This document shows positions 1 through 5,790 of a DNA stretch of 17,109 bases, piece by piece; within the stretch, counting starts at the first letter, position 1; each line of letters opens with the position of its first letter. The DNA lies in the NCBI GenBank assembly GCA_020832965.1, contig JAJHRM010000021.1, forward strand, positions 1-17,109, read 5' to 3'. This DNA is from Thermofilum sp. (GTDB taxonomy: Archaea; Thermoproteota; Thermoprotei; Thermofilales; Thermofilaceae). A program made the translations under genes and the position numbers. Under the pieces are notes generated by a model. That model was not told the origin of the DNA. It saw nothing but the letters and a program-made list of their open reading frames with translations, and made no database searches.

Positions 1-11
1 CTCAGAGTTTA

Positions 12-24
12 CAGAAAATAAAGG
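12..24 (-). terminator. T-rich tract downstream of HIT gene
   Basis: On the minus strand this stretch reads as a run of T broken by single bases (CTTTATTTTC), about 45 nt past the stop codon of the HIT gene. Archaeal transcription commonly ends at such T-rich DNA, so it may end the HIT transcript. There is no convincing hairpin. Confidence 0.3.
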
Positions 25-69
25 TTTTTAGGTCTCTGGAGAGCCTGGTCACGGGTGAGGAACGTAGGG

Positions 70-513
70 TTAAGGGTTTGCTAACGTGGAGAGAGCTTGT
101 CTTAGCGCCTGGGCAACTCTTCGACCTGTGCCCTCGTCAAGCATTACCCTGTTGAGCCTAGCTGTACCGTAGGGAATTACGTGTAGGTGGGCGTGGCTGA
201 TTTCTTGCCCGGCGGATTTCCCATTATTCATGACAATCCTTACTCCTGTTGCGTTTAGTGCCAGTCTCTGTGCAGTTGCGATTTTCTGAGCTAGTAGGAT
301 CATGTCTGCGAGGACTGCGCCTGGCGTGTCGAAGACGTTTTCGTAGTGGGTTTTTGGGGCTACTAAGGTGTGGCCGAGATTGACCGGGTACCTGTCGAGG
401 AAGGCTACCACACCCTTCTCCTCTGCCACGATGTAGGCATACTCTCTCCCCTCTACTATTCCGCAGAAGATGCAGGCTGTGCTAGAAGAGTAGTTACCGT
501 CGTTGCTGCTCAT
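70..513 (-). CDS. HIT-family (histidine triad) nucleotide hydrolase
   Basis: A small cytoplasmic hydrolase of the HIT superfamily, which splits nucleotide-phosphoramidate or dinucleoside polyphosphate bonds through a histidine nucleophile. The 147-aa product has the usual family length. An N-terminal CxxC (CIFC, residues 15-18) matches the zinc-binding pair of many HIT proteins. The N-G-x-x-A-G-Q segment near residue 97 is followed by the triad HAHLHV (about residues 107-112), where the central histidine is catalytic. ATG at 513 lies about 25 nt from the centre of a palindromic TATA box (534-541), so the mRNA is probably leaderless. The exact substrate cannot be told from sequence. The gene diverges from the nucleotidyltransferase-like gene with only 55 bp between them. 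Confidence 0.93.
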   Translation of the reverse strand: MSSNDGNYSSSTACIFCGIVEGREYAYIVAEEKGVVAFLDRYPVNLGHTLVAPKTHYENVFDTPGAVLADMILLAQKIATAQRLALNATGVRIVMNNGKSAGQEISHAHLHVIPYGTARLNRVMLDEGTGRRVAQALRQALSTLANP

Positions 514-533
514 CGAGTAGTTAGTGTGTAAAG

Positions 534-541
534 CTTATAAG
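534..541. promoter_or_regulatory. Palindromic TATA box CTTATAAG in divergent intergenic region
   Basis: CTTATAAG is its own reverse complement. Its centre is about 25 nt from the HIT start (513, minus) and about 31 nt from the ATG at 569 (plus). These are the expected spacings for leaderless or short-leader archaeal promoters in both directions. No other TATA-like element of similar quality is seen in the 55-bp gap. It also rules out the upstream GTG at 524 as start for the plus-strand gene, because that codon lies before the TATA box. Confidence 0.65.
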
Positions 542-568
542 AAACTTTCTTTCCTAAGAAGGTGGATA

Positions 569-1414
569 ATGGTCAGGAGATGGAATGGGATGTCCCTCGA
601 AACTCTCCAATCGCTGGTGGTTTCCCTGCTGGGAGACAATGTTTTGGGGATAATTGTTTTTGGCTCTGCATCCCGTTTGGAGGACTTTTCTCCCATGAGC
701 GACGTCAATGTAGCGATCATTACCAAGAGCAGGGTCTCCCTAGAGGAGAGGATCTTGATAGCCGAGGAGCTTGGCCACGACGTTTCAACACTTATTTTGA
801 CCTTGGAGGAGTTGAGGAAGCTTGCCGAGGAGGGCGAGTACCTTGCTCATGAGATCCTGGCAGGTGGGAAGATAGTGTACGCGGATGAGTCCCTCTACGA
901 GAGCGTGAGTACCCCGCCCCCCATAACTGGGAGGACTCTTGAGTACCTCGAGAAGAATGCTCTAGCCTGCCTTAACCTGTCCCTTGAGAACTACTTCCTC
1001 GGGAGGCTTCATGACGCATTGAACTATGCGTACAAGGCTCTCAGGAGCGTAGCCAGGCTTCTGGGGGCGAGAGAGGGGAGGATGTGCTTTTGGGACAGAG
1101 AGGTCCTGGAGGTGCTTAACCAGCACGGGTTAGGTAGGATCAGCGACGTATACGCGAAGCTCAGGAGGGGAAGGCTCGTGGGTGTGGGCAGGGGAGAACT
1201 GCTGAAAACGCTCCTCGAAGCCTACGCGTCTGTCCTCAAGCTTCTGGGGTACGGTGATGTAGACCTGGAAAAGGTCATTACTCACGTTGAGAGCAACTAC
1301 GCTCATGTTTCTAGGGTGAAAATTGACCCTCAGGGGGAAAGGCTCGTGGTTTACATCACCGGCGTGGACTCGAGGGGGGAGGAGAAAAGTTCTGAGATAG
1401 GCTTAAGCAGGTAG
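569..1414 (+). CDS. MNT-type nucleotidyltransferase-like protein with C-terminal helical (HEPN-like) domain
   Basis: The first about 95 residues resemble a minimal nucleotidyltransferase fold: a hydrophobic strand, then GS (residues 32-33), then SDVNVAI (44-50). The canonical signature is GSxxxG...SDxDLLV. Here the second acidic residue is Asn47, so the metal-binding pair is D-x-N and catalysis is doubtful. The middle (about 105-240) is alpha-helical and resembles HEPN domains often joined to MNT domains in archaea. The last 45 residues are strand-rich. I chose ATG 569 because AAGGTGG (559-565) is a good ribosome site and the TATA box sits at 534-541; the longer reading from GTG 524 starts before that TATA box. 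This gives 281 aa. A diverged second copy of the C-terminal tail lies 75 bp downstream (1489-1629). The role is unknown; a toxin-antitoxin or nucleotide-transfer function is only inference. Confidence 0.75.
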   Translation: MVRRWNGMSLETLQSLVVSLLGDNVLGIIVFGSASRLEDFSPMSDVNVAIITKSRVSLEERILIAEELGHDVSTLILTLEELRKLAEEGEYLAHEILAGGKIVYADESLYESVSTPPPITGRTLEYLEKNALACLNLSLENYFLGRLHDALNYAYKALRSVARLLGAREGRMCFWDREVLEVLNQHGLGRISDVYAKLRRGRLVGVGRGELLKTLLEAYASVLKLLGYGDVDLEKVITHVESNYAHVSRVKIDPQGERLVVYITGVDSRGEEKSSEIGLSR

Positions 1415-1488
1415 TTTCCTGTGCCACGCGCCCTAGCTGGGCGGCTCTGGGACCAGCTTAAAAGGCTACAATGATAGCGCGCGTATAG

Positions 1489-1629
1489 AAAAACTACGCC
1501 TACATTTCACATACAAAGATTGCTCCTGTCGAAAACAGGCTCCACGTAACTATTAGAGGCTTAAACCTTGCCGGAGAAGAAAAACACTCAGAATTTTATC
1601 TTAGAGATGATACATTTTTGAGCAAGTAA
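1489..1629 (+). pseudogene. Orphan C-terminal fragment of a paralogue of the 569-1414 protein
   Basis: The frame from 1489 encodes 46 residues and ends at TAA 1627-1629. It is preceded in frame by TAG (1486-1488) and has no start codon. Its first 35 or so residues align with the tail of the neighbouring protein: NYA, then KI.P, then RL.V.I.G, then GEEK.SE. I count about 19 identities over about 37 aligned positions. The base composition is more AT-rich than the complete gene, so this is not a fresh local duplication. It is either the remnant of an old tandem copy or a piece of a related gene left after recombination. It is unlikely to be translated by itself. Confidence 0.65.
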
Positions 1630-1712
1630 ATTTTCAATTAATTGACCCTAGAATGACATACACATAAGACGCCAAAATAGACTGTAGATTTATTTCCATT
1701 CCGCATGTTCTA

Positions 1713-1950
1713 TTAACCTATACGTCTCTTAAATCTTAAACAGAACTCTTTTGCCCATTTTTTAACTGCCACATCTCCATAATCAAGCTCTAGTAACTCC
1801 TCTAACTTCTTTCTAATTCTTTGCCTCCTCTCCTGAATTTCCGAGAGGGCTAACTCACGTAAAAAACGAGTCCCAGGAGTTTTTACCTTTAAGCTTTAGC
1901 AGTAAATCTCTAGTTTCCCTCGAGACTTTTATGGTTGTGTACCCACTCAT
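1713..1950 (-). pseudogene. Frameshifted RHH/VapB-like antitoxin gene
   Basis: From ATG 1950 the frame reads MSGYTTIKVSRETRDLLLKL, continues KGKNSWDSF, and then meets a stop. If one base is removed from the six-base T run (A run 1861-1866 on the plus strand), the reading continues as LRELALSEIQERRQ and on to TAA at 1713-1715. That gives about 78 aa: an N-terminal ribbon-helix-helix-like strand and helix, then a charged coiled-coil-like helix. This is the pattern of small crenarchaeal VapB-type antitoxins. The gene is either broken, sequenced wrongly at the homopolymer, or read by frameshifting. No partner VapC was found on either side. It was found by reading the minus strand directly, since neither frame alone is long. 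Confidence 0.65.
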
Positions 1951-2080
1951 AGTTAAATTTAAATTGAAATAGCTTTCCTAGCTTAAATTTCTTTTTCATT
2001 TTTATGCATTACTAATTAACTGCATAGAGCAGCACAGAAATTATTTTTATTTTTCAACATTTTAAGACATTAGATGTAGC

Positions 2081-2794
2081 TTGAGGGAGAAAAAGCAGGA
2101 GATAAGGGAGAAGGTTTGGAGAAAATTGTTGGAGGAAAATGTTGCCCTTCCGCCTTTCCCTATTGAGGGGAGGATACCAAACTTTAAGGGTGCACGGGAG
2201 GCGGCATTAAGGCTGAGAGCTTCGAGTATATATCAGAAAGCGCACGTTGTTTTTTCGAATCCTGATTCTCCGCAGAGACATGTTAGAGAGCTTGCCTTGA
2301 GAGATGGGAAAATCCTTGTTATGGCTTCTCCTCGTCTGAGAAACGGTTTCATTGTTCTAGACCCCAGAAAGATACCGAGCGACAAGGTGGGCCAGGCTTC
2401 GACGATAAAGGGTGCATTCATTTTTGGCGAAAAGGTTCTAGAAAGGGTTCCCAAGATAGACCTGAAGGTTGCTGGTAGCGTGGCTATAGACCTCTATGGC
2501 GGGAGAGTTGGGAAGGGGGGAGGCTTCAGTGACCTCGAGTATGCCATATTGAAGACTTTGGGAGCGATAAGCGAGGAAACACCAATAGTTACAACTGTGC
2601 ATGAACTGCAGATCGTCGACTCGATACCAATGGATTCACACGATGTCCCGATGGACTACGTGTTTACTCCTAAGCGTGTGATAAAAACCGAGAGAAAGTA
2701 TCCTAGGCCCGAAGGGATCTACTGGGACAAGCTTTCGAGCCAGGACATAGAAAGTATACCCGTTCTGAAGCTACTCTCGCAGAGGAGGGGCTAG
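2081..2794 (+). CDS. 5-formyltetrahydrofolate cyclo-ligase family protein
   Basis: Family members convert 5-formyl-THF to 5,10-methenyl-THF with ATP, in cytosolic one-carbon metabolism; in an archaeon the true pterin substrate may differ. The signature loop GKGGGFSDLEYA (residues 144-155) is intact, and the N-terminal basic helix (KKQEIREKVW) matches the ATP-contact region. 237 aa is normal for archaeal members. TTG 2081 is chosen because the frame has a TAA at 2063-2065 and no ATG or GTG between. The next gene begins 8 nt after the stop, so the two are probably co-transcribed. Its presence with a thymidylate synthase (15106-16491) in the same window fits active C1 metabolism, but they are not adjacent. 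Confidence 0.88.
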   Translation: MREKKQEIREKVWRKLLEENVALPPFPIEGRIPNFKGAREAALRLRASSIYQKAHVVFSNPDSPQRHVRELALRDGKILVMASPRLRNGFIVLDPRKIPSDKVGQASTIKGAFIFGEKVLERVPKIDLKVAGSVAIDLYGGRVGKGGGFSDLEYAILKTLGAISEETPIVTTVHELQIVDSIPMDSHDVPMDYVFTPKRVIKTERKYPRPEGIYWDKLSSQDIESIPVLKLLSQRRG

Positions 2795-2802
2795 CTTGCT
2801 TA

Positions 2803-3978
2803 GTGTTTGGGAAAGACAAAAATAGTTTTGCCACGCCTCTAGAAAACGTGTATAGCTCTATAAGTTTCACATACGAGTTGCCGACAAAGATAGTTTTCTC
2901 AAGAGGGTCGCTCGGCAAGATTGGAGAGCTCTCGAGGGGGCTAGGCAAAAAGGCCTTGATAGTTACTGGGAGAGGATTCGCCAAGAAGTATGGCTTCGAC
3001 GCTAGGATCCGCGAAGAACTAGCTAGGGTAGGCATAGGGAGTGTTTTCTTCTCTGAGGTAGATCCTAACCCCTCAGTAGAGACAGCTGACAAGTGTGCTG
3101 AAGTTGCTAGGCGAGAGAAAGTCGACTTTTTTGTCGCGTTTGGGGGCGGAAGTGTAATTGACACTGCCAAGGCTGCAAACGTTGCCTACACGCTGGGAGG
3201 TAGCTCTAAGGATTACTTGTGGCCTAGAAGCGTGGACGAGGAGCTCCTGCCCTTAGTAGCTATACCAACCACACATGGGACCGGCAGCGAGGTTACAAAG
3301 TACTCCGTCCTGGTAGACGAGAGACAGATGAAGGTCGCAATCTCTGGCAGAGGCGTCTACCCATCACTGGCCATTTTAGATGCTGAGGTGTTGAGGTATC
3401 TCCCTAGAGACCAGTCGGCAAGCACCGGTTTAGATGCGTTGAGCCACGCGGTTGAGGCCTTCTTCAGCGGGAAAAGCACGCCTATGTCAGACATGTACGC
3501 GTTGGAGGCTGCCCGTATCATTTTCAGGAAGCTCCCCTGCGCCGTGGACGGCTTCCTCGATTGTAGAGAGTGGATGCTTTACGCAAGCATGCTTGCAGGG
3601 ATAGCCATCAACTTCACTGGGACAAATATCGGGCACGGCTTAGGGTACCCATTGACAACAACGCTCAACCTGCCTCACGGCTTTGCAAGTGCCATCATCC
3701 TGCTGAGCGCGTCTGAGTTCTACGAGTCCTACCTTCCCTCAAGAGCCGAGTACTTCATGAATAGTGTAGGCATTAAGGGCATCGGCGGGTTGAGGGAGGC
3801 GCTGAAAGAGCTGCACCGGAAAGTGGGTGCTCCCACTAGCCTTAGGGAACTCAGTTTAAGCGAAAAGCAGATGGGATTCTACGTCTCTGAGGGACTAAAG
3901 TATAGGCGTAATCTCCAGAACGCACCATTCGAGGTGACGGAGGAGATCGCTAAAGAGATATTCGCCAAGCTACTCTAG
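2803..3978 (+). CDS. Iron-type alcohol dehydrogenase (Fe-ADH family)
   Basis: A cytoplasmic NAD(P)-dependent dehydrogenase of the group III (iron-containing) family, 391 aa, the usual length. The dinucleotide-binding GGGSVID is at residues 114-120. All four expected metal ligands are present in the correct spacing: D211 and H215 in STGLDALSHAVEAF, and H278 and H292 in GHGLGYPLTTTLNLPH. The family includes alcohol, lactaldehyde and hydroxybutyrate-type enzymes; the substrate here is not determined. Start GTG 2803 lies 8 nt after the cyclo-ligase stop with GAGGAGGGG at 2782-2790 as a somewhat distant ribosome site. An alternative GTG at 2848 would remove 15 poorly conserved residues. The gene ends 135 bp before the convergent NifX-like gene. 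Confidence 0.93.
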   Translation: MFGKDKNSFATPLENVYSSISFTYELPTKIVFSRGSLGKIGELSRGLGKKALIVTGRGFAKKYGFDARIREELARVGIGSVFFSEVDPNPSVETADKCAEVARREKVDFFVAFGGGSVIDTAKAANVAYTLGGSSKDYLWPRSVDEELLPLVAIPTTHGTGSEVTKYSVLVDERQMKVAISGRGVYPSLAILDAEVLRYLPRDQSASTGLDALSHAVEAFFSGKSTPMSDMYALEAARIIFRKLPCAVDGFLDCREWMLYASMLAGIAINFTGTNIGHGLGYPLTTTLNLPHGFASAIILLSASEFYESYLPSRAEYFMNSVGIKGIGGLREALKELHRKVGAPTSLRELSLSEKQMGFYVSEGLKYRRNLQNAPFEVTEEIAKEIFAKLL

Positions 3979-4000
3979 TGGTACTTACTTTCCTACCTTC

Positions 4001-4042
4001 TAGCGCGCCCCCCACACTATTTTTAGGTGGAGAATAGCGCGT
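4001..4042. repeat. Two TAGCGCG motifs after the Fe-ADH gene
   Basis: TAGCGCGC at 4001-4008 and TAGCGCGT at 4035-4042 lie as direct repeats 34 nt apart in the convergent intergenic region. The same octamer recurs in other intergenic sites of this window (see findings). A T5 run between them (4020-4024) could serve as terminator for the dehydrogenase transcript. Confidence 0.5.
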
Positions 4043-4072
4043 GAGCAAGCATATCCCTACTGCGCTCTGTTT

Positions 4073-4098
4073 TTCCTCAAGGATCAATCCTGGAGGAA
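4073..4098. terminator. 26-bp dyad between convergent genes
   Basis: TTCCTC (4073-4078) pairs with GAGGAA (4093-4098), and inside it AGGAT (4080-4084) pairs with ATCCT (4087-4091), with one A/G mismatch between the two stems. It lies between the stops of the Fe-ADH (3978) and the NifX-like gene (4114). It could be a bidirectional transcript end or a protein-binding dyad. A T run precedes rather than follows it, so a classical terminator is not certain. Confidence 0.4.
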
Positions 4099-4113
4099 CA
4101 CTCCACGTGGGTG

Positions 4114-4485
4114 TCAGTGGCATCCTTCCCTGTAGCGGGATTTCCCGCAACCCTCTGTTAGCTCTTCCAGTTTTCCCTGCACGTATGCATCGACAACTTC
4201 TTTGACTATGTCAGATTGTGCTCTGTAGACGGGGACGCCTGCCTCCTGAAATCTGCTCAGCGCTCCAGGACCCATTCCGAAAGTGATTACAGCATTCGGT
4301 CTAAGCTGTAGTATTCGGTCTGGCGGTCGTCCGTATCCGCCGAAGTGCTCGCTTTTATTGGGCACAACCTGAACACTCAATACTTTACCTTCCTCTAGCT
4401 CGACAACCACGAAGTACGGGGCTCTGCCGAAGTGCTGTGATAATCTAGCATTGAGCCCGTTTTCATCCTCAGTTGGTATAACCAC
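4114..4485 (-). CDS. NifX/NifB-type dinitrogenase iron-molybdenum cofactor-domain protein
   Basis: A small protein with the fold that binds FeMo-cofactor precursors or FeS clusters in the NifX/NafY/NifB C-terminal family. In non-diazotrophic archaea such stand-alone copies are common and their role is open. Conserved features: the N-terminal strand VVIPTED, the S-x-HFGRAP segment near residues 17-23, and a GxGPGA turn (MGPGA) in the middle. The C-terminus has extra cysteines (EGCGKSRYREGC). GTG 4485 is the start because it is preceded by AAGGAG three bases upstream and opens exactly at the domain's first strand, giving 123 aa. The longer frame up to 4629 is a decayed transposon end, not NifX-like. 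The whole 5' leader, including a TATA-like box, comes from that relic. Confidence 0.85.
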   Translation of the reverse strand: MVIPTEDENGLNARLSQHFGRAPYFVVVELEEGKVLSVQVVPNKSEHFGGYGRPPDRILQLRPNAVITFGMGPGALSRFQEAGVPVYRAQSDIVKEVVDAYVQGKLEELTEGCGKSRYREGCH

Positions 4486-4494
4486 TTTCTCCTT

Positions 4495-4735
4495 CAGCGT
4501 GCACCACCGCGTCGCTCCCGCTTTTCGCGGGGTTATGGGTTTCAGGCATTGTTTCGATGAGGGCTGTAAAAGCTTTTCGTTGCGATGCGCTAGCGCGTGC
4601 TCCGATAAGGCCTTGCCGAACACCACCATCCCTCAAAGTAGTAATAGTCAGCCTCAAGCTCTTCACCCCTGTAAGGTAGCGTCTCGCCGCGCGGAGCGGC
4701 GAAGCGACCAGCACCTCCCTGCTGAGATCCATTGC
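4495..4735 (-). mobile_element. Decayed tnpB transposon (internal fragment plus right end)
   Basis: Minus-strand bases 4703-4720 are identical over 18 nt to tnpB 8627-8644, encoding the DLxREVLVA segment at the RuvC-I site. After frameshifts the reading recovers ADYYYFE (tnpB SDYFYFE) and VVFGKALSE (tnpB VVDRALSD). A further part matches the tnpB C-terminus (...NP) and the element's right end: CCCATAACCC, hairpin CCCGC (4517-4521) with GCGGG (4527-4531), and the terminal TGGTGCACGCTG ending at 4495. The middle is deleted. The TATA-like CTTTTAC at about 4566-4572 (minus) lies in this relic, 84 nt before the NifX-like start, whose ribosome site begins at the very next base after the right end. 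Confidence 0.75.
4683..4701. repeat. Short GC-rich hairpin inside the tnpB relic
   Basis: CGCCGC and GCGGCG flank a short G/C-rich loop around 4685-4701. It lies in the part of the relic that does not align with the intact tnpB and may be a product of decay. No function is assigned. Confidence 0.3.
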
Positions 4736-4812
4736 CGCCTTCTCTTGATAGTGTTACAGGTTATCTCTAAGCGCCCCTGCTTAGCTCGCGCGCGCCGGGA
4801 GCCCAGGAAAAC

Positions 4813-5424
4813 TTATTTTTTACTTAGAAGCGAGGCGACTTCCCTCGCGATCCTTGAAGGCATAGCCTCCCTGTTAGCAAGTGTGAGGGTGTAAAGCTTT
4901 ACGTCGCTCCTTCCAAGTATTCTTCTTCCCTCTTCGAAGCTTTGAGCCCTTTCATGTATGGTGGCTATGACTGGCTTTTCAGAGTTCAGCGCGCTCGTAA
5001 CCGCTGCCAGGAAGCTTTTGCTGTAGAGCTCCATGGGTCCTATCTCGTCGATGACGACTACTTGGCATTCTCGTAGCGCACTTCTTATGGCCTCTACGCC
5101 GGTGGTCTCCAGATCGTGGAGATTCACCGTGTACTTGCTAACCCTCGGACCCGAAGCCAAGCCAACCCTGGCCAGGACCCCCTCCTTCCCCGTGAAAACG
5201 TCCCTGATGTTGAAGCCTATCCTCTCGCCTTTTTCGCGAACCTCGTAAGTCACCATCCCTCCCACGCTCACGCCCCTACTCGTTAAGATCTCAACCGTCC
5301 TGGTGAGGCATGTAGTCTTCCCTATCCCGGGTCTACCAGTCACTAGAAAGTTTTTGACCTTGGTTTCGACCAGTGCGCGCCACCCGTTACCCCGCTTTTT
5401 CGCGGAGGTTATGGTTTTTCGCAC
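4813..5424 (-). CDS. THEP1-type nucleoside-triphosphatase (NTPase_1 family)
   Basis: A small P-loop NTPase of the THEP1 family, which hydrolyses ATP, GTP and other NTPs; cellular role uncertain. Walker A is GRPGIGKTT (residues 30-38 from this start) and Walker B is VVVIDEIGPMEL, the family hallmark. The C-terminus matches normal length. The start is a real problem. The sequence upstream of V-E-T-K-V-K-N-F is a tnpB right end (to 5371), so there is no native ATG, GTG or TTG directly before the first strand. Options are GTG 5424 (given here, inside the relic), CTG 5373 (last codon of the relic, with GGGTGG six bases before it), or ATG 5460. A TATA-like CTTTTTAC at about 5435-5442 makes ATG 5460 unlikely and favours a start near 5373. 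Confidence 0.85.
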   Translation of the reverse strand: MRKTITSAKKRGNGWRALVETKVKNFLVTGRPGIGKTTCLTRTVEILTSRGVSVGGMVTYEVREKGERIGFNIRDVFTGKEGVLARVGLASGPRVSKYTVNLHDLETTGVEAIRSALRECQVVVIDEIGPMELYSKSFLAAVTSALNSEKPVIATIHERAQSFEEGRRILGRSDVKLYTLTLANREAMPSRIAREVASLLSKK

Positions 5425-5475
5425 TTGAAAGTTAGTAAAAAGCTTTTCGTCGTGATGCACTCCGGTAGCCGCTTC
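5371..5475 (-). mobile_element. Decayed tnpB transposon right end fused to the NTPase gene
   Basis: On the minus strand this region carries CCATAACC, a hairpin CTCCGC/GCGGGG (plus-strand positions 5402-5407 and 5390-5395), then GGGGTAACGGG and the terminal TGGCGCGCACTG ending at 5371. The same order and spacing is found after the intact tnpB (9260-9303) and in the 4495-4735 relic. The upstream part GCATCACGACGAAAAGCTTTTTAC closely matches the corresponding part of the other relic. No tnpB coding sequence is clearly recognised above 5475. Confidence 0.7.
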
Positions 5476-5786
5476 CCTAAACCTAAGGCACCCAACCCCC
5501 CGCCATGGCGCACGCTGACGTGGCTAGCAGTGTAGCACCCTCGTCGGCTCAGGTATGCTCAGCTAGCGCGCGCTACTCCACGTTTTTACATGGGCTGTGA
5601 TTCATAGATGTCGCGCGCCCTCATCTCTGCCTAGGTGAGTGGCAGAGTCCACGTTTCTACGTTGGTTTGGAGCGCTCTGCACGTGCCGCGCGTGCTCAAG
5701 ACGAAAAGCTTTATAGTGTCCCTCAAAGGAATAAAGCTAGTAAAAGTGAAAGCTGTATATGGAGATGGTTCAATGGGCACGTTAAA
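5461..5786. other. Intergenic region with direct repeats and promoter
   Basis: This stretch, between the NTPase relic leader and the aspartic protease gene, holds a perfect palindrome TAGCGCGCGCTA at 5564-5575. It also holds two related 20-nt sequences at 5575-5594 and 5646-5665 (16 of 20 identical, core TCCACGTTT.TAC), and another GCGCGC at 5612-5617. A BRE/TATA-like AAAAGCTTTATA lies at 5704-5715. No tRNA or other known RNA was recognised. Confidence 0.5.
5704..5715 (+). promoter_or_regulatory. BRE/TATA-like promoter AAAAGCTTTATA
   Basis: An A-rich BRE followed by TTTATA at 5710-5715. A transcript would start about 5736-5746, at the short ORF beginning at GTG 5746. The same AAAAGCTTT core occurs in both transposon-end relics upstream of the NTPase and NifX-like genes. 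Confidence 0.6.
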
Positions 5787-5790
5787 GTGA
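5746..5790 (+). CDS. 14-codon upstream ORF coupled to the protease gene
   Basis: GTG 5746 lies 36 nt after the first T of the TATA box, where a leaderless gene would begin. It encodes MKAVYGDGSMGTLK and stops at TGA 5788-5790, which overlaps the GTG start (5787-5789) of the next gene in GTGA. Its first residues resemble the start of that gene (MKAVFHNG). The DNA GTAAAAGTGAAAGCTGT (5740-5756) is repeated with one mismatch at 5781-5797. It may be a relic of the original start left by a small insertion or duplication, or a regulatory leader peptide. Confidence 0.45.
   Translation: MKAVYGDGSMGTLK

Larger units (their letters stand above)
1415..2080. other. AT-rich accessory stretch with two gene remnants
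   Basis: This 666-bp gap is clearly richer in A+T than its surroundings (41 of 60 bases in 1621-1680 by hand count). It holds an orphan C-terminal fragment (1489-1629, plus) and a frameshifted antitoxin-like gene (1713-1950, minus), each described separately. TAGCGCGC sits at 1475-1482. The rest (1951-2080) is AT-rich promoter-like DNA before the cyclo-ligase gene, with T/A-rich stretches at 2041-2055 that could be its TATA region. I saw no intact VapC or other toxin gene beside the antitoxin. Confidence 0.6.

Noticed and set aside
3..155. Plus-strand open frame entering from the left window edge
   Set aside because: It overlaps the 3' end of the HIT gene on the opposite strand and shows no recognisable domain; it could be the end of an unseen gene but cannot be supported.
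1454..1467. 14-nt identity CAGCTTAAAAGGCT with 17095-17108
   Set aside because: It consists mostly of a TATA-like CTTAAAAG core and the surroundings do not match; most likely chance or promoter-type similarity.
4486..4629. N-terminal extension of the NifX-like protein
   Set aside because: The extra 48 residues align with decayed tnpB and the transposon right end, and the GTG at 4485 has a good ribosome site.
4469..4732. 87-aa minus-strand ORF as an independent gene
   Set aside because: Its start is the tnpB RuvC-I fragment and its end the transposon right end; it is a relic read in one frame.
5667..5786. N-terminal extension of the aspartic protease
   Set aside because: It lies partly before the TATA box, has no protease-like sequence, and the true start overlaps the mini-ORF stop at 5787.
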